NCBI GenBank assembly: GCA_964595355.1
Contig: CAZQQD010000002.1
Coordinates: 1-64,000, forward strand
Source: JAKAGZ01 sp964595355
GTDB lineage: Bacteria > Bacteroidota > Ignavibacteria > Ignavibacteriales > Ignavibacteriaceae
Direction: 5' to 3'
Length of the DNA: 64,000 bases
The first letter of the stretch is position 1, and the number at the start of each line of letters is the position of its first letter. Both the position numbers and the translations under genes were made by a program. The notes under the pieces are model-generated. The model did not search any database. It had not been told where the DNA came from and saw nothing but the letters and a program-made list of their open reading frames with translations. Positions 35,275 through 44,321 of the stretch are shown in pieces.

Positions 35275-38200
35275 ATGGGTATAGAATTTCTTAAGAGATT
35301 TAAGGACGATAGAAAGTATTTTGCTATCGTCCTTTTTATTTTATTCGTTATTTTTATCTCAGGAATCGTAACCCCTGTTTTAGTTGAAAAAACAAAAAAT
35401 AATTGGGATGACCAACTTGCGAATAAAATATTAAATATTGAATCTTCAGTAAATTCTATTTTCAGCGCAAAAGAATCCAAATTACTTTCCATTAAAGATG
35501 ACCTGGCAAATAAAATCAGAATTGCCTTAAATGAGCCAAAGACTACTTACGGTTCATTAATTAAATTAATAAACAGCTCACAATATGCTGACTGCTCGAT
35601 TGAGGTACTGGCACCAAACGGTAGAATGATAGGATGGAACGATGTTATTGCCGTTAAGTCTGAAGATATTTTACCTTTATCCTATCCTGCAGGTGAAGCG
35701 CATTTTTATAATTCTGATCTTATTACCTATTTGACTGTCACAGATACATTATTAATTGAAAATGATCAGTTTTATTTTGTTGTTAGTATACCAATAGAAA
35801 AAAAATACAAGCTGCATAATGATTATTATAAAAATGTAAATTTTACTAAGGAATTATCAAACAAATTTTCTACTCAATTCTCGATAGCTTATAATCCTTT
35901 CTCTCTATTATCACGCGATGGCAGAAGATTTTCATTTGAACTATATAATAATAAATACAATAAAATCGGTACGGTTACTTTTTTAAAGCCTTCTTTTGAA
36001 ACGGCTCTGAATTTACTAAAGGCTCAGGTATCACAATTACAAACTTTGTTGGTTGTATTATGTATCCTCTTTTTAGGCTTTGGTTTTAAAAGAGAATTTA
36101 AATTATTAAAATATAGGGTACTCAAATTTTTGGTTTTTGTAATTTACTGCGGTTTATTCAGAGAAGCGCTGTATTTTTTAAATATTCCATCCAGGATGCT
36201 AAATAGCCCTATAACTGATCCCGCCTATTTTTCTTCTACGTTTGGTGGTGGAATAGTAAGATCTCCTGCCGAATTTTTTATAACGGTTGTATTTTTATTA
36301 ATTATTGGAATAAAAGCATTCCTTTATACAAGAGATTACTTCACATCATCGCTTGAAAATGGCAAGTTTAAATATTTGAAGGTTTTGCTCATCCTGCCGT
36401 TAATGTTTCTGTTTTTTATTACCTTCAGATCGTTAAACGCTTCAATAAAAAGTATAATTTTTGATTCCACTTTAAGATACTTCAAAGAGCCGGACCTTTT
36501 TCCAAGTTTACCTGCTCTTGTTATGAACCTTGATACGTTAATGTTCAGCCTTTCAGTAGTTTTCATGTTGATTGTCTTTCTAATGTTGATTGTATCTGTG
36601 CTTAGAATAAAAGAATCAAAATACTGGAAGTATTATTTCCTGGTACTTTTTGTTGTTTTTGAAGTTTTAGGAATTGCCTTCCTTCGGATACAAAATACCC
36701 CTCTCATAACTCCGGTTTTGAGTATTGTGATTATCGCTCTGCTTTTCATTGTTGTTTATAACGTATGCTTTAAAAATTTCAAAACACCTTCTTACAATTA
36801 TGTTTTTATTGCACTTATTGCATCGGTAATATCAATTACATTGCTTAACTATTTTAATCTTGATCTTGAAAGAGAATCCTTAAAAACTACAGCTCTTGAA
36901 GTAAACAGATCTAATGATAACTTACTGCGGTTTTTCCTGAATGAGACGTTGTCAAACGTTGAAAAAAATGAAGATTTGAAAAAGTCATTTTCCTTACTAA
37001 GCAGTAATTTTTATTCCGAAGCGTTTATTCTTTGGAGCAGCAGTCCGCTTCAGAAGGAGTCGCTTAACTCTTCAGTAACTATACTTGATAAGGATTTCAA
37101 AGAAGTTGGCTATTTTTCCGTCGGAGTTGAAGATAAATTAAAGTATTTAGATAGTCTTAAAACAGAGTCGGCTGACACACCTCAAATTGTACAAATTAAA
37201 TCTGATAATGGCCAAACATTGTTTTTTGGACTCGTTCCCATAAAAGAAAGGGGGATAATTATAGGATATGTCTCTGCAGCAATAAATGAAAACATCCTAA
37301 ATATACGCGATAACAATTTCCCTGAATTTCTACAGTCTAATAAAAATATTATAAACTCTGTAATTGATCCTCAACAATTAAAGATTTATGAATTCACCGA
37401 CAATAAACTCACAAAAATATATGGAAACATTTATCCTTCTCTTAATCAGGTCAAACCGATTATAAATGCAGAATTTACTCCAGATAATGAAGCATGGCTA
37501 AATCTTACACTTAATGACGAAAATTATTTAACTTATGCTTTCAAAACACAGGTAAACGGACAAAGCAAAATAACTTCTGTTTCTGTTCTAGAAAAGAATC
37601 TTTCCTGGAACCTTTTTAACTTTTTCAAAATATTTATCATTCATAGCATTTTTATTATTCTTCTTTTTATACTGATATTTATCGCGCAGTTTAATAATTT
37701 CAAATATAGTTTCAGGACACAACTCTTAATTGCATTTCTAATAATTTCCATAATTCCTGTAATTATTCTGGCAATATATAACAGACAGATTGTCAAAGAA
37801 AAGACACAGGAGGCAATATTAAAGGAGTTAAATGTCAGATCGGAGTTTGTTGAAAACCACATACGCACCCAGATAAAAAATGATATTGAAAAGCCATTAG
37901 ATGAAGTCTTCCAGCGTACCGGAGATGAATTGGGGATATCTTTTTCTATCTATGAAGGGACTACTCCGATTTTTAATTCAAAAGATCAATTTTATAAAGC
38001 CGGATTATTCAGTGATAAACTTGATCCTGAAGCTTATTACCAGATGGATTACTTAAATTATCGCGAGTTTTTGGATAAGGAACATTTAGATAATTATAAT
38101 TATAGTATTTTTTATAAAAGAGCAAAAATCGGGGGAAGAAACCTAGTGATCAGCGTTAATGATGCATTTAATAAAATTCAGTTAACATATTCCGTCGTAG

Positions 38201-39141
38201 ACGTTGATGTATTCCTTTTTGGGATTTATTCTTTTGCTGCAATACTAATTATTATTTTAAGCACGTTCATGGCAAACAGAATTTCTTTACCAATCAGAAG
38301 ACTGACAAAAGCTACTGAATCAGTTGCACATGGGGATTTCAGTGTAGAACTTAGTAACAAGGAAAGAGGAGAAATTAAAGATTTGTTAGATGGATTTAAT
38401 TCAATGACGAAGGAATTGCAAAAGAACCAGATTGAGCTTGCAGAACTTGAGAGAGAAAATGCTTGGAAAGAGATGGCAAAACAGGTTGCACACGAGATTA
38501 AGAATCCTTTAACACCGATGAAATTAGCCGTTCAACAATTAGTTATTTCGTATAAAGAGAAAAATAAAAATTTTGATAAGATGTTCAAAAAATTGTCTTC
38601 TACACTTTTGAGCCAGATTGAAAATCTTAGTATGATAGCAACGGAATTCTCCCGTTTTGCCAGAATGCCTAATTATAAAATGGAAGCAATAGATTTAATT
38701 CCTGTTATCAAAGATACAATTAATCTTTTCATTGATGAAAAAGTTGAAATAAATGTAAAAACGAATCTGGTATATGCACATGTTGAATCGGATAAAGTGC
38801 AATTACGGAGGATGATCATTAATTTTATAAGGAACTCAATACAGGCAAAATCCTCAAAAATCGATATTTTTATTGAAGAGGAAGAAGAGAACATTAAAGT
38901 ATATATATCAGATAACGGGTCAGGAATTCCGGAAAGATATCAGGACAAAATATTTGAATCAAAATTCTCAACAAAACCCAAAGGGATGGGGCTTGGATTA
39001 AAGTTGGCTAAAAGATTTGTTGAAAACTCTAAAGGTTGGATAAAGTTGGTTCAGTCGTCAGGGCAAGGCACAACTTTTATGGTTGCTATTCCTGCTTTGT
39101 CATTTAAGAATCGGAAAGCAACTAATGAACATTCTGACTGA
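35275..39141 (+). CDS. Large NtrY-like membrane histidine kinase, orphan
   Basis: A 1288-residue sensor kinase. An N-terminal helix (about 18-40) and an outside domain come first, then a block of about eight helices (about 255-530), a second outside domain (about 545-775), two more helices (about 785-835), a third sensor region and a last helix (about 980-1000). A HAMP domain (about 1000-1055) precedes the phospho-acceptor His 1073 in VAHEIKNPL. The ATPase has the N box (IINFIRNSIQA), DNGSGIP and GMGLGL. The catalytic part resembles NtrY. No response regulator gene adjoins it. The signal is unknown. It overlaps the next gene by 17 bases. Confidence 0.88.
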   Translation: MGIEFLKRFKDDRKYFAIVLFILFVIFISGIVTPVLVEKTKNNWDDQLANKILNIESSVNSIFSAKESKLLSIKDDLANKIRIALNEPKTTYGSLIKLINSSQYADCSIEVLAPNGRMIGWNDVIAVKSEDILPLSYPAGEAHFYNSDLITYLTVTDTLLIENDQFYFVVSIPIEKKYKLHNDYYKNVNFTKELSNKFSTQFSIAYNPFSLLSRDGRRFSFELYNNKYNKIGTVTFLKPSFETALNLLKAQVSQLQTLLVVLCILFLGFGFKREFKLLKYRVLKFLVFVIYCGLFREALYFLNIPSRMLNSPITDPAYFSSTFGGGIVRSPAEFFITVVFLLIIGIKAFLYTRDYFTSSLENGKFKYLKVLLILPLMFLFFITFRSLNASIKSIIFDSTLRYFKEPDLFPSLPALVMNLDTLMFSLSVVFMLIVFLMLIVSVLRIKESKYWKYYFLVLFVVFEVLGIAFLRIQNTPLITPVLSIVIIALLFIVVYNVCFKNFKTPSYNYVFIALIASVISITLLNYFNLDLERESLKTTALEVNRSNDNLLRFFLNETLSNVEKNEDLKKSFSLLSSNFYSEAFILWSSSPLQKESLNSSVTILDKDFKEVGYFSVGVEDKLKYLDSLKTESADTPQIVQIKSDNGQTLFFGLVPIKERGIIIGYVSAAINENILNIRDNNFPEFLQSNKNIINSVIDPQQLKIYEFTDNKLTKIYGNIYPSLNQVKPIINAEFTPDNEAWLNLTLNDENYLTYAFKTQVNGQSKITSVSVLEKNLSWNLFNFFKIFIIHSIFIILLFILIFIAQFNNFKYSFRTQLLIAFLIISIIPVIILAIYNRQIVKEKTQEAILKELNVRSEFVENHIRTQIKNDIEKPLDEVFQRTGDELGISFSIYEGTTPIFNSKDQFYKAGLFSDKLDPEAYYQMDYLNYREFLDKEHLDNYNYSIFYKRAKIGGRNLVISVNDAFNKIQLTYSVVDVDVFLFGIYSFAAILIIILSTFMANRISLPIRRLTKATESVAHGDFSVELSNKERGEIKDLLDGFNSMTKELQKNQIELAELERENAWKEMAKQVAHEIKNPLTPMKLAVQQLVISYKEKNKNFDKMFKKLSSTLLSQIENLSMIATEFSRFARMPNYKMEAIDLIPVIKDTINLFIDEKVEINVKTNLVYAHVESDKVQLRRMIINFIRNSIQAKSSKIDIFIEEEEENIKVYISDNGSGIPERYQDKIFESKFSTKPKGMGLGLKLAKRFVENSKGWIKLVQSSGQGTTFMVAIPALSFKNRKATNEHSD

Positions 39142-42100
39142 ACACCAGAAAGCCGCACTTAAGTTTGATCGTCATATTTCTTTAACTGCAAACGCAGGAT
39201 CAGGAAAAACATTCGTCCTTTCAAAAAGATATCTGGAAATTGCTCTCTCTCAGAATTATCCCAATTTAAGAAGTATTGCAGCAATAAGTTTTACCGATAA
39301 AGCTGCCAGTGAGTTATATAAAAAAATAGCGAATGAAATTGAGGGAAGACTTAAGTCAGAAAAAAATCCTGAAATTGTTAAAAAGCTAAATACCATCAGA
39401 AGGCAACTAGTTTCTGCAAATATTTCAACTATTCATTCCTTCTGCATCGATATACTTCGTGAATTTCCTGTTGAAGCAGGACTGGATGCTAACTTTACAC
39501 CCATTGATGAACAACTTTCGAATGAATTAATAGAATTGTCTGTTGATGAATTAATCAAAAGCTCTTTTAAAGAAAAAGATGAAGGAGAAAAGCTTAAATA
39601 TCTTGTGAGAATTTTGGGCTCAAAGTCAATTCTTACAAAAGAACTAATTTCTTTTATCAAAAAAAGAAAAAACGTATTGGTGATTGCTGAAAAGTTGTAC
39701 AATAAAAGTGTGGATGAAATAGCCCAAAATTTTGAAAATGAATTTCACCTCACTTTGAGAGAATTATTTTCAGATAAAGTGCCTTTTATCAGTGAAGCAA
39801 TAAAGAAAATAAATTCTGAAGTTTTAAATAAGGAACCGGATAATGACATTGCAATAGAAACAGCGGTTTTACTTACCGAGTTTTCAAAGAAGAGAGATTT
39901 GCTTGAAAAAATAATCATATTGAATAAAATACGTGATCAAATCATAACTGGAAATAACACGGTAAAAAAGAGGGGGTATCTTAATAGTGAACAGTATGAA
40001 TCCCTTTTAACGAGAGTAAACATAATAGAAAATTTTTATTCTGAATTAAATAATATTGAAATCCCGGAAAATCACAAAGAAATTGAAACTGAACTTGCAA
40101 AATTTGGGAAAATATTGATAGACTTCTTTAATAAAGCAGTTGATATCTATAGTAATAAAAAGAAAGAAAACGCTTACCTGGATTATGAAGATATTCTTTT
40201 GTTCGTTCAGAAAATACTGAACAACTCTCTTGTGCAAAAATCCCTTTCAAAAAAATATCATTATATAATGATAGATGAATATCAGGATACAAATGAAATA
40301 CAATATAATATCTTCCTTCCCATTCTCGATCATTTGAAAAAAGGTAACCTGTTTGTAGTAGGCGATGAAAAACAAAGTATTTATATGTTTCGTGATGCAG
40401 AACTTGAGGTATTTAATCGAACAAAAGAAGATATTGAAAGAACTGAAGGGGAAAATAAGATACTAACTCTTCCTGAAAGTTTCAGGATGTCTTATCCAAT
40501 TTCATTATTTACAAATAAACTTTTTACAAGGTTATTTGAAAACCCTGATCATTTATTTAATGAAGTAGAATATAATGAGTTAATTGCTGCCGCTGAAGTT
40601 GATTCTGAGGATGCTATAGAAATATTGTTAGCCTCCAAACAGGAATCCCAGGATTCGGATGATGAAGAAGCGGAAGAAGATGGAAATGCAGAGGATGAAC
40701 TTATAGCTCGTCGAATACAAAAACTAGTCTGTGATAGAAAAATAGATTATAACGATGTTGCAATATTGTGTCGGCGACGAAAAGAGTTCAAAGAACTTGA
40801 AAATACTTTTGTAAAACATAAAATCCCTTTTATTGTAGTTGGAGGGAAGGGTTTTTACCAGCGTCAATCTATATATGATGTTTACAATTATTTTTCGTTT
40901 TTACTTGATGCTGACAATGATACTGCTTTAGTTGGAACTCTGCGTTCGTCCTTTTTTAATATTTCAGATTCAGTTATTTATGAAATCTCACTTGCAAATG
41001 GTAGAACCTATTGGGAGAAATTTCAGAATTTTAGTTCAAATAATAAAAATTTTGGTGAGTCTGTACGTATCCTTTCCGAAAACCTTCGGGTATCAACTAG
41101 TTATGAACTTACATCTTTACTAAGAAAAATATTGGATGAATCCCCGTTTCTTGCAGTAATTGCTTCACGTTCTAACAGTGTTCAGGAGCTTGCAAATATA
41201 AGGAAACTAACTGAAATTACAACTAATTTTAATTCATCTGGTTTCAAAACACTTTATGATTATGTTAGCTATTTGAAAGAATCCATTAATCAAATGGAAG
41301 ATGAATCGCAGGCTGTCGTTATGACAGAAAGTAATTCTGTGAAAATAATGACGTATCATCAGGCAAAGGGATTGGAATTCAAAGCTGTTTTTCTTCATAT
41401 GGCTGATAAAGGGTTAAGTAAGGAAAGTATTAAAGCTAAAAGTATAAATGTAAATAAGAAATTTGGGCTACTGACCAAGGTTCCGCTCAATAACGATATT
41501 TCTTCAAACTACTTGAAAGCACCGATTGTGGGAATAGCTGGTCTTATTGAAGAAAAGAAAAGTCTGGCAGAATTTAAAAGATTGTTTTATGTAGGAGTAA
41601 CACGTGCAATAAATTATTTATTTATTTGTGGAACTGAGAAAAAAAATAATAAATATGATAACAACTCAATTCTCGGAATGATAAGCAACGGACTGGGATT
41701 AAGTTATGATTTAACTGAGTTTAATATCAGCTCAAAGTTAAAGTTTACAGAGTTAAAAGAGAATAAATTTGTTAATGGTGAAAGAAAAGTCAATACAAAC
41801 ATTAAGATTATAAGAGAGCTTGAAAAAACAGATTTTAAAGAAACTGAAGAATCAATACTACCAGCGCAAATAAGATTAAATGCAAATCCTATAAAGGATC
41901 AACCGGAAGGAGAATTTATTTCTGCCACGAAAGTTGCAGTTTATAAACAATGTCCTTTGAAGTATCAGTTAACTTATGAATATGGGTTTACTAAATTGTT
42001 TGATAGATATAAAAGCTGGTTTAATGAAAAAACTAAACTAGACAGCTTATCTAATGAATATGAATTTAATATTGAGGAAGCAGTAAACGATAATATCTTT

Positions 42101-42772
42101 TATGAAGCCGGTGAAAAAGGGGACAATAATTTTGCTGAAGTAAAGGGAAGGATTATTCATAAAATCTTGCAGAACGAAATAAATGAGAAATCACTGGAGG
42201 AGTTTATAGCAGATCGTTTGAAACATGAACTTGATATTTTTGATTATTCTGAGAAGCTTAGTTTAGCATTAAAGGAAAGTATATTATACGATGTAAAAAA
42301 TTTTTATAGTTCTTCTTTTTATAGCAATTTAAAATCATTTACAAATTATAAAAATGAATTTGAGGTTTACATAAAAGAAAATGATTATTTTCTTTACGGA
42401 ATTATAGATAAGTTAATTATTGAAAAAAGTAAAATCACTATTATAGATTATAAAACAGATGATATTTCAGAGGAAGAAATAAATGAAAGAGTCGGAAACT
42501 ACTTACCTCAATTAGAATTTTATGCATATATTATCACCCAATTTATCAAGAAAAAAAAGGAAATTGAGCTTAAATTAGCATTCATTAAATACCCCGATAA
42601 AATATTCAGCAAATCAGTTAAACCTGAAGATTTTGAAAGAATTAATAAGGAAATAATGGAAATGGTAAATACTTTTAGAGGAGGAAAATTTTCAAAAAAT
42701 CTGGACCATTGCAACAAGTGCCTATATGCTTTGAGGCAGGAAAAGTGTATAATTAATAATCAAACAAGCTGA
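39125..42772 (+). CDS. AddA-like UvrD-family helicase with C-terminal Fe-S nuclease
   Basis: About 1215 residues from ATG 39125 (MNILTEHQKA), which I prefer to an upstream in-frame TTG inside the kinase gene. Walker A is ANAGSGKT (residues 22-29); motif II DEYQDTNE is at about 384; the QAKGLEFKAVF motif and VGVTRA confirm superfamily 1A. The C-terminus has a PD-(D/E)xK nuclease with GIIDKLII and IIDYKTD. Cysteines at about 943 and at 1196, 1199 and 1208 (CNKC then C) resemble the Fe-S staple of AddB/AdnA-type nucleases. It should process DNA double-strand ends. No AddB partner follows, although AddB could be elsewhere. Confidence 0.87.
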   Translation: MNILTEHQKAALKFDRHISLTANAGSGKTFVLSKRYLEIALSQNYPNLRSIAAISFTDKAASELYKKIANEIEGRLKSEKNPEIVKKLNTIRRQLVSANISTIHSFCIDILREFPVEAGLDANFTPIDEQLSNELIELSVDELIKSSFKEKDEGEKLKYLVRILGSKSILTKELISFIKKRKNVLVIAEKLYNKSVDEIAQNFENEFHLTLRELFSDKVPFISEAIKKINSEVLNKEPDNDIAIETAVLLTEFSKKRDLLEKIIILNKIRDQIITGNNTVKKRGYLNSEQYESLLTRVNIIENFYSELNNIEIPENHKEIETELAKFGKILIDFFNKAVDIYSNKKKENAYLDYEDILLFVQKILNNSLVQKSLSKKYHYIMIDEYQDTNEIQYNIFLPILDHLKKGNLFVVGDEKQSIYMFRDAELEVFNRTKEDIERTEGENKILTLPESFRMSYPISLFTNKLFTRLFENPDHLFNEVEYNELIAAAEVDSEDAIEILLASKQESQDSDDEEAEEDGNAEDELIARRIQKLVCDRKIDYNDVAILCRRRKEFKELENTFVKHKIPFIVVGGKGFYQRQSIYDVYNYFSFLLDADNDTALVGTLRSSFFNISDSVIYEISLANGRTYWEKFQNFSSNNKNFGESVRILSENLRVSTSYELTSLLRKILDESPFLAVIASRSNSVQELANIRKLTEITTNFNSSGFKTLYDYVSYLKESINQMEDESQAVVMTESNSVKIMTYHQAKGLEFKAVFLHMADKGLSKESIKAKSINVNKKFGLLTKVPLNNDISSNYLKAPIVGIAGLIEEKKSLAEFKRLFYVGVTRAINYLFICGTEKKNNKYDNNSILGMISNGLGLSYDLTEFNISSKLKFTELKENKFVNGERKVNTNIKIIRELEKTDFKETEESILPAQIRLNANPIKDQPEGEFISATKVAVYKQCPLKYQLTYEYGFTKLFDRYKSWFNEKTKLDSLSNEYEFNIEEAVNDNIFYEAGEKGDNNFAEVKGRIIHKILQNEINEKSLEEFIADRLKHELDIFDYSEKLSLALKESILYDVKNFYSSSFYSNLKSFTNYKNEFEVYIKENDYFLYGIIDKLIIEKSKITIIDYKTDDISEEEINERVGNYLPQLEFYAYIITQFIKKKKEIELKLAFIKYPDKIFSKSVKPEDFERINKEIMEMVNTFRGGKFSKNLDHCNKCLYALRQEKCIINNQTS

Positions 42773-42799
42773 AATTCTAAAATTACTGTCAGGGAAGGG

Positions 42800-43267
42800 A
42801 TGAAAAGAATTATTAAGCAGTTTAGGAATATTGAGAAAATAGAAAAAGAACTAATAAACAATTACGCTGGTGTAATTGCATTTCAATTAACCGATGAAAA
42901 GTTTGAACAATTGTCAATACCGTTTTTATATAAAGATAAAAACATTTATCTCTTTTTTGCACACGACGATGAACTTTACAATGATATTCATTTCGATTCA
43001 TATGTTTCTTTTACTATTCTTAGAAATATTACAATCAGGAAAACAAAAAATGCCGACTTTACCCCCTCTTATCATTTTTGTGCAACTAAAATTTCTGGTC
43101 TGATAAGAAAGGTCGAAGACCATAAAACTATTGAAGAATTGAAAAAGAGTTATGCTGAAAAATATTCGTGGAAAACTGATAAGAATAAACTGGACTTTAA
43201 AGTAATAGAAAAAATAGCAATTATAGATACTGAAGAAATTAATGCAATAGAAGAGATTGGTGGTTAG
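42800..43267 (+). CDS. Pyridoxamine 5'-phosphate oxidase-like FMN-binding protein
   Basis: A 155-residue single-domain protein with the split-barrel pattern of the pyridoxamine-phosphate-oxidase-like superfamily: VIAFQLTDEKFEQLSIPFLYKDKNIYLFFAH, then YVSFTIL and a strand with FCATKISGLIRKVED. Such proteins bind FMN, heme or F420; residues for a choice are not evident. The assignment rests on strand pattern and is moderate. It overlaps the amidase gene by about 8 bases, so both are likely co-translated. Confidence 0.6.
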   Translation: MKRIIKQFRNIEKIEKELINNYAGVIAFQLTDEKFEQLSIPFLYKDKNIYLFFAHDDELYNDIHFDSYVSFTILRNITIRKTKNADFTPSYHFCATKISGLIRKVEDHKTIEELKKSYAEKYSWKTDKNKLDFKVIEKIAIIDTEEINAIEEIGG

Positions 43268-44309
43268 TACAAAAATTATTATCGGTGTATTGTTACTTGC
43301 TGTTATCTTTTATGGATGCTCAGCAGGTAAAGCTAGTTACTATGAGCTCCCTGCCGAATTTCGCCAGCCTGAAAAGAGATTAGAATTTGCTGAAAAATAC
43401 TATCCTTATATTACCGGTAAGAAAATTTTTATTGATCCGGGTCATGGCGGAACAGAAAGAGGAAACAAGGGGTTCGAATCTTTTGAAGCTGAAGCAAATC
43501 TAAATTTAAAAGTATCGTTATATCTCAGAGATTATCTTAAAAGGGCAGGTGCTGTTGTTTTTATGTCGAGGACAAAAGATACAACTGTTGACCTGAAACA
43601 AAGATCGATAATGGCGGACAGCTCCGGTGCAGATATCTTTATCAGTGTTCATCATAATGCACCGGCTTCTGCGAATAATATCTGGACAGATTATACTGCT
43701 ACATATTATCATGCAAGGAAAAACAATTATGAATACGAACCCTGCAGCCACGACCTTGCAAAATATGTCCAGAGAGATCTTGCATATGCAGTCAGGAACT
43801 CTGGTGGCCTTGGCTCTTTTAATGGCACATATTCGGATTATACAGTTTATCCTGGAGATGGTTTTTCTGTTTTAAGGGAAACAAAAATTCCGGCAATACT
43901 TGTAGAATGTGCCTTCAGCACGAATCACTTTGAAGCAGGAAGATTGAATGAAGACGAGTTTAACAGAATTGAGGCTTGGGGAATTTTCAAAGGTCTTTGT
44001 AGATATTTTAAAGCTGATATTCCCCGCATAACATTTTTAAACGAACCCAATATTGTTACCGATGATAGTACAAGTTTTACTTTTCTTTTGAGTGATTCTA
44101 CAGGAATTGATCCCGGTTCTATCAAAGTTCAATTTGATTCTACCGATGTAAATAATTTATTTTACGATGAGGATTTATATTTGCTAACAGTAAATATTAC
44201 AAACGCAACAACCGGTATACATTCATTGAAGATTGTAGTAGCTAATAAGAACGGAAATCATTCGTTTCCTTTTCGCAAAGAAATAATATTTTTGCCAAAT
44301 ATCAGATAG
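43260..44309 (+). CDS. N-acetylmuramoyl-L-alanine amidase (Amidase_3) lipoprotein
   Basis: About 349 residues. A hydrophobic signal ends at FYGCSAG, a lipobox, so the enzyme is probably lipid-anchored. The zinc amidase domain (about 50-245) shows DPGHGGTERG, the glutamate in SFEAEANLNL, SVHHNAPAS and the catalytic ILVECAFSTN. A C-terminal Ig-like domain (about 255-345) follows. It cleaves the MurNAc-L-Ala bond of peptidoglycan. GTG 43260 gives a normal signal peptide; TTG 43257 is also possible. It overlaps the upstream gene. Confidence 0.88.
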   Translation: MVSTKIIIGVLLLAVIFYGCSAGKASYYELPAEFRQPEKRLEFAEKYYPYITGKKIFIDPGHGGTERGNKGFESFEAEANLNLKVSLYLRDYLKRAGAVVFMSRTKDTTVDLKQRSIMADSSGADIFISVHHNAPASANNIWTDYTATYYHARKNNYEYEPCSHDLAKYVQRDLAYAVRNSGGLGSFNGTYSDYTVYPGDGFSVLRETKIPAILVECAFSTNHFEAGRLNEDEFNRIEAWGIFKGLCRYFKADIPRITFLNEPNIVTDDSTSFTFLLSDSTGIDPGSIKVQFDSTDVNNLFYDEDLYLLTVNITNATTGIHSLKIVVANKNGNHSFPFRKEIIFLPNIR

Positions 44310-44321
44310 GAAAACTATTTA

